Shown: positions 10,601 to 50,050 of the stretch, one piece after another
Numbering within the stretch: the first letter of the stretch is position 1
Layout of the letters: the number at the start of each line of letters is the position of its first letter
The notes under the pieces: model-generated
What the model was told of the DNA's origin: nothing
Database searches by the model: none
Seen by the model: the letters and a program-made list of their open reading frames with translations, nothing else
Translations under genes and position numbers: made by a program
Source of the DNA: Hemicordylus capensis
Taxonomy: Eukaryota; Chordata; Lepidosauria; Squamata; Cordylidae
Direction: 5' to 3'
Assembly: GCF_027244095.1 (NCBI RefSeq)
Contig: NC_069661.1
Coordinates: forward strand, 117,496,001 to 117,560,000
Length of the DNA: 64,000 nucleotides

Positions 10601-13564
10601 GATTCACACATCTGAAAATCTGGAATTGTATCAATGTATGTTCTGAAATAAAATTTCCACAAAATCTTCTAGCAAGAGAGAAAGAGTCCCAGTCCCAGTC
10701 CCAGTGCAATCCATACTGGAGCTTGTAATATTATATTAAGAAAGTCACCATACAATTGCCAATTCCCAGCATAGAGGGCTCAGGGCTTTTACCAAAGGTG
10801 CAAGGATAAACTGATCCACAGACAGCCATGGCCAATGGGGGCTTTCTATTCAGTACTGAAAGTTCAGGCAGTGTTCACACATGCACCTCTAATCTTTTAC
10901 CTGTCTCAATGAAATCAACAGCAGTAAGAACAAGGAGGCAAAAACAAGTATAAATTCCAAAGGGATAGCTTTCCAGTTTGTGTCAGCAAAAACAAAGAAT
11001 TACATAGCATCTTAGAGATTAAGTTTTATTGTGGCATAAGCTTTCATGGATGAAAGCCCACCTCATCACATGCATGAACAGTCATTCTCAATTGGCAAAA
11101 ATATATACCTCCTTAACTAGAGAGTTGTTCCTGTGACTCTTTAAAAATGTGTACTGGGTGGGGGGTGGGGATGTAAGCAGTGAGGGCAAAAGGGACCATG
11201 AAATGCAAAAACTACAATAGGACTATAGCAATAGCACTTACATTTATATACCGCTCTATAGCCAGAGCTCTCTAAGCGGTTTACAATGATTTAGCATATT
11301 GCCCCCAACATTCTGGGTACTCATTTTACCGACCTCAGAAGGATGGAAGGCTGAGTCAACCTTGAGCCCCTGGTCAGGATCGAACTTGTAACCTTCTGGT
11401 TACAGGGCGGCAGTTTTACCACTGCGCCACCAGGGGCTCTATAGCCAGGGGTATATATATAAATTTTGCGATGCTTTTTGTTACCACTATTCAGCATCAT
11501 TTAAGATTTCTTCTTTACTTCATGAGCTGAACTTCAGTGAGGGGGGGCCCATTTTATAATCTTGTCTCTGGGCCCACTCCAACCTTGCTACGCCCCTGAC
11601 TGTCACATTAATATGCAAAGCTCAAGTTTACACAATATCATCTTCAACACTAACAAATAGTGATACTTCTGATTCCCAACTGAATGTGCAGGGCACCCAA
11701 AGAAAAGCACCAGAGAGATTTGGTGGCTAGAGTGGTCACCTCCACACATTCCACATTAAACTCCAGAACCTTGCTCCCACAGCAATGTTTTTTAAATTAA
11801 CACACACAAGGATGTATAGCAGGGATGTGCGAACCAGCTTAACCTCGAGCCGGTTCGACATCAAACTGGCCCAGTTCAGGGGTTCACCCTCAAGCCCAGT
11901 TTGGGGTTGCCAGGAATATGGGGGGGGGCAACAGGGGAAGGGGGAACCGCTGGACACACACACACCCTGAGGCTGCGGTAATCCTCAGCTGCAGTGAGTA
12001 TGCCTCCCCCCTCAAAAACTGACATCCCTGGCTCCCTGAACAAGGCCCAAACCAATTCGAATTTGAACCAAGCCGGGTCCCTCGTTCAGGGTGCCAAAAC
12101 TGAACAGGCTCGGTCTGGTTCAAAACAAGGGAGAAACCCAGTATATCTGTGATCGGGCAGCAGTATGCTTTTGAAGTTTTGCCCTTCAAAAAAAAAGGGT
12201 AAAAACAAAGACAGAAGTCCATAGCTTTCTAACACAGATCTTACTTTGTGTGAAAAGATTGGATTTAAGGGCTGGGATAAGGCAGGAGGAAGCAAATTAA
12301 AGAGACCTGCCTTTTGTACAACCCGAGAGATGTTTTGTATGGACGATTTGGGGCTGCAAATCCAAACCAGCCCCTGCCCCCTTGTTAATAGACTGCAACA
12401 TTGTTCGGCTAGCAAAAATAACTCTCTTGGCCACAGATATCTCCCACTTGCAATATGGGTATAACAGGATGAGTATGTCATTGGCAGGGCAATTTTAATG
12501 AATTAAAACTACCAAGTCACATTTTTTCATAGGAAGAACCTGAGTTAGAAAGAGCACAAACCCCCATCTTTGCTGCTACCTGCTGTTTGAGGGTGGAAAT
12601 GCTGCTACCCAATGAAAGCTATGTAAAATCCTCCATGTCTCCGCTGTTTTCTAACGGCAGCTTTCACTTCCAACCCAGGGGCAGGAACAGAAAAATAGCT
12701 TCGGAAGGAACCAAGAGGTCATGCTCCAGACAACTGAAATACTGCTGTAAGGTTTCCCATCTTCTTTTTAGCCACACGCTATCTGAATTCCATCGATTTT
12801 GCATTGACAGAACTAGTTTTAAAGAGTCAGATTTTTCACAGAGAGCCAGGTTTGAGCTAGAACAGCAACTCCTTTCTTTTGTCGCGATTTATTATTTCGG
12901 GATTCACAAACACAAACGCTGCTGTTCCAGCACAATGACGTTAAAATAGATTGCCCCATTGATTTCTATCACCAACTCTCATTTATGTTCTGAGAGTCCA
13001 TTAAAAATTGGTTTTTCCCAACTAAAATCTGGAAATCGCCTATCCTGAGGCGCGAGGCGTCACTCGGATTCCTTGTTCATCTCGTTCCTCGCGACCCTGT
13101 CTTTGCCGAACTCTCCCCCCCTACCCGAATATGGTGGCGTCCAAAGGAGAGCCGGAAATGGAACCGCTGTGTAACTTTTAATACTCCCCCCCGCCCCATC
13201 TATGGGGTAAGAAGGCCTCTCGTTCAAAGTCCACTTTCCTACGCGAGGAAAGAGTTCAGCCACCGCAGACTGCTCTAGTCTTTGCGACCCTTCCGGGCCT
13301 CCCCACGCTGTGAAGAGCCCTTCCGTGAATCCTTCCTAGTTTCATTGCCCTTCTTCTCCCCCACCCCCGGCCTACCTCGAAAGAAGCTTCTAGCTCGTCC
13401 ACGAGGGTGCTGTTGGGATTCCGCGGCCCCGCAGGGTTCGTGGGGAGGAGCCCAGGCTGGCCCGGGCCACCTGCGGCTACTGGAGGAGGAGGGGGAGGAG
13501 GTGGGGGAGGCGGAGGAGGAACCGGGCCCTGGTTGCCAAACATCCCACTCAAGCCGGCCGCCAT
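1441..13564 (-). CDS. MED28: MED28, Mediator complex subunit 28 (4 coding exons)
   Basis: The coding exons in transcript order are 13376-13564, 7537-7603, 6420-6532 and 1441-1638. They join in phase to 567 nt, giving 188 aa plus a TGA stop; human MED28 is 178 aa. Residues 1-63 hold the [10 protein letters not shown] start, a run of 13 prolines and the conserved [12 protein letters not shown]. Exon 2 encodes [20 protein letters not shown], exon 3 [20 protein letters not shown], and exon 4 the helical C-terminus ending in [11 protein letters not shown]28 is a head-module subunit of Mediator and acts in the nucleus as a bridge between activators and RNA polymerase II; it is also reported to bind the cytoskeletal protein merlin. 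All junctions have AG acceptors and GT donors. Extra length over human comes mainly from the proline tract. The ATG has a G at -3 and +4. Identification is by recognised protein sequence plus synteny with LAP3. Confidence 0.97.
2285..2470 (-). repeat. Degraded CORE-SINE (MIR-like)
   Basis: The stretch has the layout of a reversed CORE-SINE: an L2-like tail, then a core with 'ttacagccacccattaggta', then a worn tRNA-like head. Little sequence remains. The rest of intron 3 before the LINE (1640-2280, 2480-2800) shows nothing I recognise, apart from part of a small AGTAAGT-type palindrome near 2665-2710. Confidence 0.4.
2810..6362 (+). mobile_element. L2-clade LINE, nearly full length, broken
   Basis: This non-LTR retrotransposon lies antisense in MED28 intron 3. 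An apurinic-type endonuclease domain is readable at 3300-3990 ([24 protein letters not shown], then WTDHHLVK in another frame). Reverse transcriptase blocks follow at 4527-6219: [61 protein letters not shown], the catalytic [10 protein letters not shown] and [14 protein letters not shown], ending in WNAFPAEIR and [14 protein letters not shown] typical of L2. The 3' end carries the AACCGCCCTGAGCC...GGAGGTATAAA tail and an AAATA microsatellite. The frame shifts several times and there are in-frame stops, so it cannot be active. The GC-rich stretch at 2810-3130 is probably its 5' UTR; that boundary is approximate. Confidence 0.85.
6420..6532 (-). CDS. MED28: MED28 coding exon 3
   Basis: 113 nt, acceptor TAG and donor GTAAGA. 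It encodes [15 protein letters not shown]...KPDQVIKE, ending on a codon boundary, and lies 58 bases beyond the 3' tail of the L2 LINE in intron 3. Confidence 0.96.
7537..7603 (-). CDS. MED28: MED28 coding exon 2
   Basis: 67 nt, acceptor CTAG and donor GTAAGT. It encodes 22 residues starting ACFASLV, plus the first base of a Gly codon. Intron 1 (about 5.8 kb) holds an old L2 fragment, a 5S-headed SINE and a tRNA-headed SINE. Confidence 0.96.
7655..9030 (-). mobile_element. Old L2-clade LINE fragment
   Basis: Sense to MED28, in intron 1. The reverse transcriptase half is readable in pieces: [11 protein letters not shown] near 8890, [20 protein letters not shown] at 8760-8810, [13 protein letters not shown] near 8680, [20 protein letters not shown] and [13 protein letters not shown] at 8390-8490, and the C-terminal [17 protein letters not shown] near 7870. 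Frames change at each gap, and an A-run/G-run interrupts it near 8083-8102. It matches the coding blocks of the plus-strand L2 copies but is clearly more worn, so it is an older insertion. The 5' end is truncated. Confidence 0.8.
9660..9955 (+). mobile_element. 5S rRNA-headed SINE with a shared CR1-like tail
   Basis: The first ~110 bases follow 5S rRNA: AAGCTAAGCAGG, then CCTGGTTGCATACGAA, GGGAGACTAG, GAGTGCTGTAAGATATTCCCC. A shortened tRNA-SINE-like block follows (AGAGCATCTAGG, CCTTGGCATCTCC), then the body (AGATAGGGCTGAGAGAGATTCC) and a CR1-like end (GACTCAGTATATGGCAGCTT, CCTATGTTCCTATG). The same body and tail follow a pure tRNA head in the SINE at 28690-28880. The 5S homology, including the intragenic promoter boxes, is a direct reading; the family name is left open. 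Confidence 0.75.
9960..11222. other. MED28 intron 1, no gene recognised
   Basis: No open frame resembles a protein. At 10980-11060 there is a stretch ending in 'aagctttcatggatgaaagc' that looks like the end of a dispersed repeat; similar wording ('taagctttcatggg') recurs near 17868. I cannot name the family. Confidence 0.3.
11223..11445 (-). mobile_element. tRNA-derived SINE with L2/CR1-like 3' tail
   Basis: Read on the minus strand it starts GAGCCCCTGGTGGCGCAGTG (A-box-like) followed by GTTCGATCC (B-box-like), a GACTCAGCCTTCCATCC core, and a tail AAACCGCTTAGAGAGCTCTG...GCGGTATATAAAT. A 7-base duplication CTATAGC flanks it at 11223-11229 and 11439-11445. It abuts the hAT remnant at 11446. 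Confidence 0.75.
11446..11598. mobile_element. Remnant of a CAGGGGCG-type hAT miniature element
   Basis: The right end (CTTGTCTCTGGGCCCACTCC...TTGCTACGCCCCTG) is the same as that of the complete copy at 46024-46345. The left end is eroded to CAGGGGTATA. Flanking bases show only a weak 8-base duplication. Confidence 0.6.
11820..12160. mobile_element. Degraded hAT-like palindromic element
   Basis: Starts AGGGATGTGCGAACC and GAGCCGGTTCGA like the TAGGGATGTGC elements at 18111 and 51267. The right half (CCAATTCGAATTTGAACCAA, CGGTCTGGTTC) is partly inverted relative to the left. No clean target duplication was found, so limits are approximate. The stretch 12160-13040 up to the CpG region shows nothing else. 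Confidence 0.4.
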
Positions 13565-13800
13565 AGCAACGGAACAGAGGCCAAAGGTAGCTACTACGCA
13601 GGCGCACTGGCGACAGGAGGATGACGCGCTCACAGATGCGAAGGCTTCCGAGAGGCTAAGGGGGTGGGGCTGCCTCGGGAGGAGACTGGAGAGGGAGGGA
13701 GCTGCTGAACACGCTCTTACTCTGAGGCCGGATTTCCATTGGGGCTCGCCAGCTGTCTGTCTCACACACACCACACCGCCCCGCCCCCGCCCCGAATGAT
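13040..13800 (-). promoter_or_regulatory. CpG-rich promoter region of MED28
   Basis: GC and CpG content rise sharply around MED28 exon 1 compared with the AT-rich flanks, and no TATA box is obvious. This matches a housekeeping CpG-island promoter. The limits are by eye. Open frames on the plus strand here (13282-13799) mirror the proline codons and are not genes. Confidence 0.6.
13376..13564 (-). CDS. MED28: MED28 coding exon 1
   Basis: Codes for residues 1-63. The donor reads GAG|GTAGGC, phase 0. It contains an uninterrupted run of 13 Pro within a GC-rich, CpG-rich stretch. Confidence 0.96.
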
Positions 13801-14369
13801 TGCGAGGACTTTCAAGGCAGTGCGTGCTGTTTCTAGTTATAGGTCCTACCTCTTTTCTAGTATCGTCGCCCCTACAGAGCAGAGATAATTCTTTTTTTTA
13901 AACTTAACCAATGAATAATTAAGGCAGTGGCATTAAAAAAAAATCTCGATTGATCAATCAGTTAACAAATGAATAAGGAGCCAATTACCTAACGGGTTAT
14001 ATTGAAATAAATAAATAGCTCACTGTAAGTATCTTTTTCATTTTATTACCACTTGGCTAGTTATTAGTCTACTTTCCTAAAGGAAAGTCAGCTTATAAGA
14101 TTGCCAGCTTTGTGTGTGCCTGCGCGCACGTGTCCATATCTGGGTGCATCCCCTTACCAACTTCACAATGCCGGGACCAACTTGAACCAAATTTGGTACA
14201 TTTTTACGGACACATAGGGACATCTCCATGGAGTAGTTTGCGATGATTTCATGCACACTGATTCAAGATGGTGGACACATGAATGTTCAAGGCAGAAGTG
14301 GGCTAACTTGTGAAGATGGAAATTATCAATTAAGATTATAATAAAAGGAAATTAGTTCTTACCAAAACT

Positions 14370-15302
14370 TCTTGTATCATGTTTAAAAAAGGGATAGGTA
14401 GAAAACCTAGAAGGACCAGAGTCCTCCACAGAAATCCTGTGGGTGACAATACAAAGCCTGAAAGGAATGTACTACTGGGGACATGCTATCGCCCTCTGGA
14501 GCAAAATGCTGACAGTGACTGCGAGTTGCAGCAGGAAATCAGGGAGGCATCAAGGAGAGGCAGGGCTGTAATCATGGGTGACTTCAATTACCAACACATA
14601 GACTGGGTAAATTCACAGTCAGGTCATGACAAAGAGGTCAGATTTCTAGATATGCTAAATGACTGTGCCCTAGAACAGTTGGTCTTGGAACCAACCAGCA
14701 TGGCTTCTGCAAAGGTCAATCTTGCCTCACCAACCTTTGGGAGTTCTTTGAGAGTGTCAACAAGTGTGTGGATCAAGGTGATCCAGTTGACACAGTATAC
14801 CTGGACTTCCAAAAAACTTTCAACAAAGTTCCTCATCAAAGACTCCTGAGAAAACTTAGCAGTCATGGGATAAGGAGATAAGTATATGTGTGGATTGCTA
14901 ACAGGTTGAAGGACAGGAAACAGAGGGTAGATATAAATGGAGAGTTTTAGGACCAACAAACGGAAGTACTTTTTCACACAATGCATAATCAACTTTTGGA
15001 ATTCTCTGCCACAAGATGTGGTGACAGCCAACAACCAGGATGGCTTTAAGAGGGGTTTGGCTAACTTTATGGAGGAGAGGTATTGACGACTACTAGTTGG
15101 AGGACTATAGGCCACCTCCAGGCTCAAAGGCAGGTTGTCTCTGAGTACCAATTGCAGGGGAGTAACAGCAGGAGAGAGGGCATGCCCTCAACTCCTGCCT
15201 GTAGGCATCCAGTGGCATCTGGTGGGCCACTGTGTGAAACAGGATGCTGGACTAGATGGGCCTTGAGCTTGATCCAGCAGGGCTGTTCTTATGTTCTTTT
15301 TA
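14370..15302 (+). mobile_element. CR1 LINE fragment with internal deletion
   Basis: The open frame 14379-14849 begins with the CR1 endonuclease region (GTCYRPLEQNADSDCELQQE, RAVIMGDFNYQHIDW, RFLDMLNDCALEQLVLEPT). It then jumps, in another frame, to the reverse transcriptase region (VDQGDPVDTVYLDFQK near 14790). The last 360 bases are the lizard-type CR1 end: TTTTTCACACAATGCATAAT, CTCTGCCACAAGATGTGGTG, GGACTAGATGGGCCTTGAGC and TTCTTATGTTCTT. Large parts of EN and RT are missing. A 3' piece of the same family lies at 37955-38272. Confidence 0.8.
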
Positions 15303-15309
15303 TCCTGGC

Positions 15310-15565
15310 CTTCTAGGGATCTTGGGGCAGTATAATTACAACAACCTTGTAAAGTAGGACAAGCTAAGAAAAAGTAATTAGCCCATGGCCACTCAGTGAA
15401 CTTTGTAAACAAGCAGGGAATTTGAATCCTGATCTCCGTATTAATCTGATGGACCATCTACTACACCAGGATGTATTGTGGCTGGGGATGATGGGGATTG
15501 TAGTTCAGCAACAAGAACCAAACTGCCTACTCTTGCACTACACCATACTGGCTCTCCATGTAAGC
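15310..15565 (-). mobile_element. CORE-SINE split by a small hAT remnant
   Basis: A reversed CORE-SINE: core 'acaaccttgtaaagtaggac' and 'ttagcccatggccactcagtg', head 'gggaatttgaatcctgatctc' and 'catactggctctcc'. It is interrupted at 15468-15536 by 69 bases flanked by an exact 8-base duplication ACTACACC (15460-15467 and 15537-15544). The insert contains GGGGATGATGGGGATTGTAG, a motif of small hAT elements. Confidence 0.7.
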
Positions 15566-15784
15566 AGATAGAGCTGAATGTGTCTCTCTTCCAGAACACC
15601 ACCTCCCTATTTTTTTCAAGTCAGATGTTCTTTTGCATGGCTTTAAATCAGTGGATGCTAAACTTTCAGAAAGTGTGCCTTGAGTCAGATCCAAAGTGAG
15701 ACAGTGCCATTCACAGTACTGCATATGTGCAACATACTCTCCAGTGTCTTGATGTGACTTTGCAATGAATATATTGAAGCTTTG

Positions 15785-16165
15785 GGGCTAACTGCAGGGA
15801 GAACAAGCCTCGATCGTAGCTGGGTGGCCAGATCAGCCGCTCATGGGACTGCCGGCTCCGTCACAGAGCCAGCAGGGATGGTGGGGATCAGGGGCCGCAT
15901 GGCCCCCGGAAGTTCCAGGATGCCCCGCACAAGCACACGGGGCATTCTGGAGAGACCCCCAACCCCAGGAGACTGCTTGCAGCCTCCCGGTTGGGGGTCT
16001 ACTCGTGTGTCACTGCGCAACACATGAGCAAAAGAGGAGGTTGAGGGAGGGTCTGGGGGGGTGTTTTAGGCGGGCTAGCCGCCTTGGGAGCACGGTGGTT
16101 CCCATGATCCCTGGAAAGCAGGCTAAGCCCCCTTCGCCTGCTTTCCAGTGATCATGAGAATAGCT
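15785..16165. mobile_element. GC-rich repeat, relative of the 61127-61600 element
   Basis: Shares with 61127-61600 the block GCCGGCTCCGTCACAGAGCC and a neighbouring GGGTGGCCAGATCAGCCGC. Its right end TGATCATGAGA resembles the TGATCGTGAGA end there. It looks like a non-autonomous DNA transposon, but no target duplication was found. A third, shorter piece is at 59785-59860. Confidence 0.45.
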
Positions 16166-17074
16166 TCATTGAATAGAGCCAAGGAGGTAACAGAAGAACA
16201 TTTTTGGAGTTAGTCAGAAATGAGGGCCTGTCATAGCTAAGCCTGAGGCCCCTTACTCCTGTCTAGACCTGTTCACATTACATTTCTTTTGGGACCCAGT
16301 CAGCCTTCCCAGAGATTTAAGTGCCCCATTGTAAACCATCCAAAGTAGAACACAGCTATAATTTCCATAAGATAATTATACATTCTGTGAAATTGTGCTT
16401 TTGGTTCTCTCGCTCTTGAATCTCCTGCCAATCAGCTTTACTGAGTCATCCCTCAATGTTGGGGGTGGGGAAAGCTTCTCTTTATCTCCGTTCCTAATTT
16501 TATCATGCACTCTGCCATATATCATAGTAGACTAGAGTCCTAAATATTTCAGCCCTTCCTCATAGGTTTAAACCATGTAATTCCCCTCTTTTAGATCTAA
16601 AATATCCTTCTTACTATTGGCTGATGAGAACTAGACACAATACTCAAAATGGGGCCACATTAGAAATGCATGTAAGTGCATTGGGATACTTCCCATTTTA
16701 TTTTCCATCTCTTTCCCAATATGGAGTGTGCCTTTTGTCATTATTGCTGCAAAGGTTGACCTTTGCAGTGAGTTAACAATCCAAAAAAATTTTCTGGCTA
16801 GCTGCTGCCAGTTCAGATCCCATCATTAGGTATGTGGTTACAACCTTTGGCCACCATGCACTTCCATTAAATCTCAGCTGAAGTCAGCCAGGCTGCCCAT
16901 CTCAGTCTGATGGAAGGCAGAGGCTAAAGAATGGCAATGAAAGGAAGCACTGGCAGGTTTCAGAGCAAAGCAGTATCTACTAAAGTACTGTTCCTTTATC
17001 CCAAACTGCTCCTTACCATGGCATTTTTAAAATGTGGAAGTGAATAGACTTGATATTCAGATGCAAAACTGTGA

Positions 17075-17845
17075 TTGAGTGAGTGAGTGAGTGAGTGCCA
17101 TCAAGCTGATGTCAACTGTTAGCGACCACATAGATAGATTCTCTCCAGGATGATCTGTCTTCAACTTGGCCTTTAAGGTCTCTCAGTGGTGCATTCATTG
17201 CTGTTGTAATCAAGTCCATCCACCTTACTGTTCCTTGTCCTCTTCTCTTTCCTTCCACTTTTCCCAGCATTATGGATTTCTTAAGGGAGCTGGATCTTCG
17301 CATAATGTGTCTGAAGTATGATAGTTTGAGACTGGTCATTTGTGCCTCAAGTGAAAATTCTGGATTGATTTGTTCTATAATCCATTTGTTTGTTTTCCTG
17401 GCTGTCCATGGTATCCTCAAAAGTCTTCTCCAGCACCAAAGTTCAGAAGCATCAATGCTTTTTCTATCTTGCTTCTTCAAAGTCCAGCTTTTGCATCCAT
17501 AGGGTGTCACGGGGAAAACCATTGTCCAAACAATTCTAATCTTTGTAGATGTAGACACGTCTCGGCATCTAAATATCCTTTCCAAGTCTTTCATCGTTAC
17601 CCTACCAAGTGCTAGTCTGTGGCGTATTTCTTGACTGCTGGATCCTTTACTGTTGACAGTCGATCCTAAAAGGAAGAAGCTATCTACCATTCCAATGTCT
17701 TCATTGTCAGTTCTGAGTCTGGTTGCTGTACCCGTTGTCATTAATTTAGTCTTCTTTACATTTAGTTGTAGTCCCATTTTCCCACTGTGCTCAACTTTCA
17801 TTACTACAGCTTGCAGATAATCCACATTCTCAGCTACTGTACTGT
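17075..17845 (-). mobile_element. BovB (RTE) LINE, 5'-truncated 3' end
   Basis: An uninterrupted minus-strand frame of 237 codons at 17112-17825 is the BovB C-terminal part: GLQLNVKKTKLMTTGT, SFFLLGSTVNSKGSSSQEIR, MVFPVTPYGCKSWTLKKQD, ELWCWRRLLRIPWTARKTN, SYFRHIMRRSSSLKKSIMLG. Everything upstream of this, including the catalytic motif, is missing. The 3' end carries GACATCAGCTTGATGGCAC and a simple (TCAC)n tail. BovB is typical of squamates and mobilises Sauria SINEs. Confidence 0.88.
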
Positions 17846-18110
17846 TGTATAAAAAACTGTACTGTGGTTATAAGCTTTCATGGGTCAGGTACCGCTAAGC
17901 CATTTAGAGGTCTGGGCCAGAAGAAGGGAGAATCTTTAGTTGGGAAAATAAAGTGACTAGTGTTAAGCTTATTCTAGGAGCAGAGGATTGCCCCCTAACT
18001 TAATATTGTCTGCTCTGACTGGCACTCCTAGATTTTGGACAGAGCTGTGTTTCCCAGCTCTGCTGTGATCTTTAACTAGAGATGCCAGATACTGAATCTA
18101 TGATATTTTA

Positions 18111-18534
18111 TAGGGATGTGCACGAACCGGTCCGGAGGCCATGTTGGAGGCCTCTGAACCGGTTCAGAGCCGGACCGGTCTGGCGGTCCGGCACCGAGGG
18201 GGGGTGGTCTACCTTTAAGGGTGGGGGGGTAGAACTTACCCCTCCCGCCGCTCTTCCCCCTCCGGCGCTGTAGTTTTAAGCGAAGTTTTTTTGGCGGCAG
18301 CATTCCTTGCTGCCGCCCCTGCCCCCGTCATCGCCTGGAACTCTCCGTAATAGCAACACGCATGTGCGCGTGGCGGCTACGTCACACGCAGCGTGCAGGG
18401 AACGCTGCCGCCCCCAAAACTTCGCTTAAAACTACAGCGCCAGAGGGGGAAGAGTGATGGGAGGGGTAAGTTCTACCCCCCGCCCTTAAAGGTAGACCCT
18501 CCTTCGGTGCCGGTCCAGACCATGCACATCCCTA
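18111..18534. mobile_element. Palindromic hAT miniature element, TAGGGATGTGCAC family
   Basis: 424 bases, flanked by a perfect 8-base target duplication ATATTTTA (18103-18110 and 18535-18542), which is the mark of the hAT superfamily. The termini are TAGGGATGTGCAC and GTGCACATCCCTA-like. The long arms are inverted copies of each other (GGTCTACCTTTAAGGG, AACTTACCCCTCCCGCC, GCGCTGTAGTTTTAAGC). It has no coding capacity and needs a transposase in trans. It belongs to the same family as 51267-51793. Confidence 0.85.
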
Positions 18535-18819
18535 ATATTTTACATGAAAAGCATGCCCTTTGCATTGCAAGTATGCTCCTTCCATCCCCATAGAAGGTTT
18601 TTCAGACATTTCTTGTGCTTTCTGTAGCCCAATTATTCTTCTGCCCAAGGATCTACCTTATAATTTAAAAAGGCAGCATCTTATAAGAGTTTGTATTTAA
18701 GAGAATTGCTGACATGGTAATATTCTGGTTTAGCTTCTACTTTTCAACATTTTGCCAGAACATCTGAAAAACAAATCCCAGAGTTAAGATTATAAGATTA
18801 TCATCCTAAGGAATCAACA

Positions 18820-19185
18820 ACCAGAAGTTTTCAAAATTATATTTATTGCTTGTGGCAATCTTCTATTAGATCTGAGTTACAAAGCCTGATTGTTTAAAGT
18901 GATCATCCCTTCACAATTAAATGTATAAACACAATTCTGTATGTTCTATTAAATAAAAAGGAAAGAAGAAATCCTTGCTCAGTAAGAATTTACAAAACTG
19001 ATTCATCATTGTAGGATTTCTAAATATGCCCAAAAAATCATTCTGTTGTGGATATTTTCTTCATTTTGGCATTTCTATATATTTTATTATTTATGGGGAC
19101 ATCAGGTCATTGCTGAGACAATCTGAAAATGAACTGAAAGCGATTTTAAGGCTGGAGGTGCCACAATTACAGAACTAGCCACACT
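18820..19185 (-). other. LAP3: LAP3 3' UTR (inferred)
   Basis: AT-rich sequence after the LAP3 TAG. Minus-strand AATAAA hexamers lie at 19083-19088 and 18842-18847. The second is followed by a GT-rich stretch (GGTTGTTGATTCC) and is the likelier end. Confidence 0.45.
18842..18847 (-). terminator. Candidate LAP3 polyadenylation signal
   Basis: AATAAA on the minus strand about 340 bases after the stop, with a GT-rich stretch just downstream. A second hexamer at 19083-19088 is an alternative. Confidence 0.4.
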
Positions 19186-48830
<29,645 letters not shown>

Positions 48831-49144
48831 GATCGCCTCCGCCCAGCAGCAAACACGGGGGACGAGGGGAAGGCCTCTTGGCTTAAGCCTTCCCCGCCCC
48901 TATGATGGAGAATGGCGGCGCGTACCGCTCACTTCATCAGGCAGAGCCGATCACGGCTTGGAGCAGGCGAAAGGAAGAAGTTGGTTGGAGGAGCGAGGCC
49001 AAGCAGGAATAGAGACAGATTTCCCTCAGCGAAAGAAGCGGGGAAAGGCATTTTCTCCAAGCAAGCAATGAGCCGCATTCGCCATTCTGCCCAGCGTTGC
49101 CAATTTCGAATTCTGCCTACATATTCCCAAAGGAGCAACCGTGT

Positions 49145-49240
49145 TGCCGCTCAGTTCTGCGCATATTTACCCAGAAGTCCTGCCGTGTTCAATGGGAATT
49201 ACTCCCAAATAAGTGTTTACAAGGCAGGCTGCAAGACTAG
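49145..49240. repeat. Small palindromic repeat of the AGTAAGT type
   Basis: GCATATTTACCCAGAAGTCC, GTGTTCAATGGGAATTACTC and CCAAATAAGTGTTTAC form the same palindrome layout as 35221-35320. Confidence 0.55.
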
Positions 49241-49834
49241 CCTAGGCATACCTTCTTGGGAGAAAGAAAGTATTGTCCAAATCAGTGGGCTGATTGGGAC
49301 AATACTTTCGGATTCTGACTGGCTATGCTCCTCCATGAATTGGAGAGGAGTGCACCTGCCTTCCCCAACAGTGTGCCATTTCTTAACCGTTTCTGAGAAA
49401 GCTTGGACAAAATTTTACAGCCCTCCAACAGTCAACACTGTTAGGGGGCACACCAAGAATGTGTGCCCCCTAATGTCTTTCTCAGACATCCTTATGTCCT
49501 CCCATTGGATTTCGATGTGGGGGTTAAAGGAGAAGGGAGAGGTGGCACCACAAAGCCGTTCTGTGAAGGAGTTGCAGGCATAAAGGAGGGAGAAGGAGAG
49601 GGCGTTTTAAAGGGAACAGGAGTTTTCTGGGTGGTGGTGGAAGACAAGAGTTGGGAGAGGGAAAGTTGTGGGCAGGGATATAATGGGAAATATGATTGTC
49701 GTGTTTTAGATCTCCATTCCTAGTAATTTTGTGGAGAAAATACTGGAGCAGGTCCTCTCTATACAGACAAGTCTCTGGCTTGTCAATTTCGCATCCCTCA
49801 CCAAAGCTTTATGACAAAACAAGACCTGTTATCA

Positions 49835-50050
49835 TCACATTATGTCCAACACATGTACAATCTGTGCCGTGTGTGCACATGCAGATCTGTATGGACATAC
49901 ATTTGTATGCACATTTTGTGAAACGCCTGTACAAAATAACACTTCTTATCTATACTCTGCATTTGAAGAGGCCTGTACCCAGGTTCACTTTTAAAATGAA
50001 CACATGTACAGTCATGCACACAAAAACCATGTACATGTGTACAGACTCCT
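49835..50050. repeat. Unnamed dispersed repeat, copy B
   Basis: Shares with copy A (44140) 'cacattatgtccaacacatg', 'tacaatctgtg', 'ctgtacccaggttcactttt' and the TACA-rich end. Several TGTACATGTGTACA-like palindromes lie at its right side. The GC-rich stretch 50095-50430 beyond it is not recognised. Confidence 0.5.

Larger units (their letters stand above)
13565..19185. other. Intergenic region between MED28 and LAP3
   Basis: About 5.6 kb between the MED28 start codon and the LAP3 stop codon. Apart from the MED28 promoter area and the LAP3 3' UTR it holds repeats only: CR1 (14370-15302), a CORE-SINE (15310-15565), a GC-rich element (15785-16165), BovB (17075-17845) and a hAT palindrome (18111-18534). 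In 13860-14365 and 16170-17070 I see no gene. Confidence 0.6.

Noticed and set aside
13256-13799. Plus- and minus-strand frames around MED28 exon 1 other than MED28 itself
   Set aside because: They are shadows of the GGN/CCN tract; only the frame with [12 protein letters not shown] is conserved.
14085-14340. Possible Helitron or other element ('accaacttgaaccaaatttgg')
   Set aside because: Sounds like dispersed repeat sequence, but there is no second copy in the window and no terminal motif.
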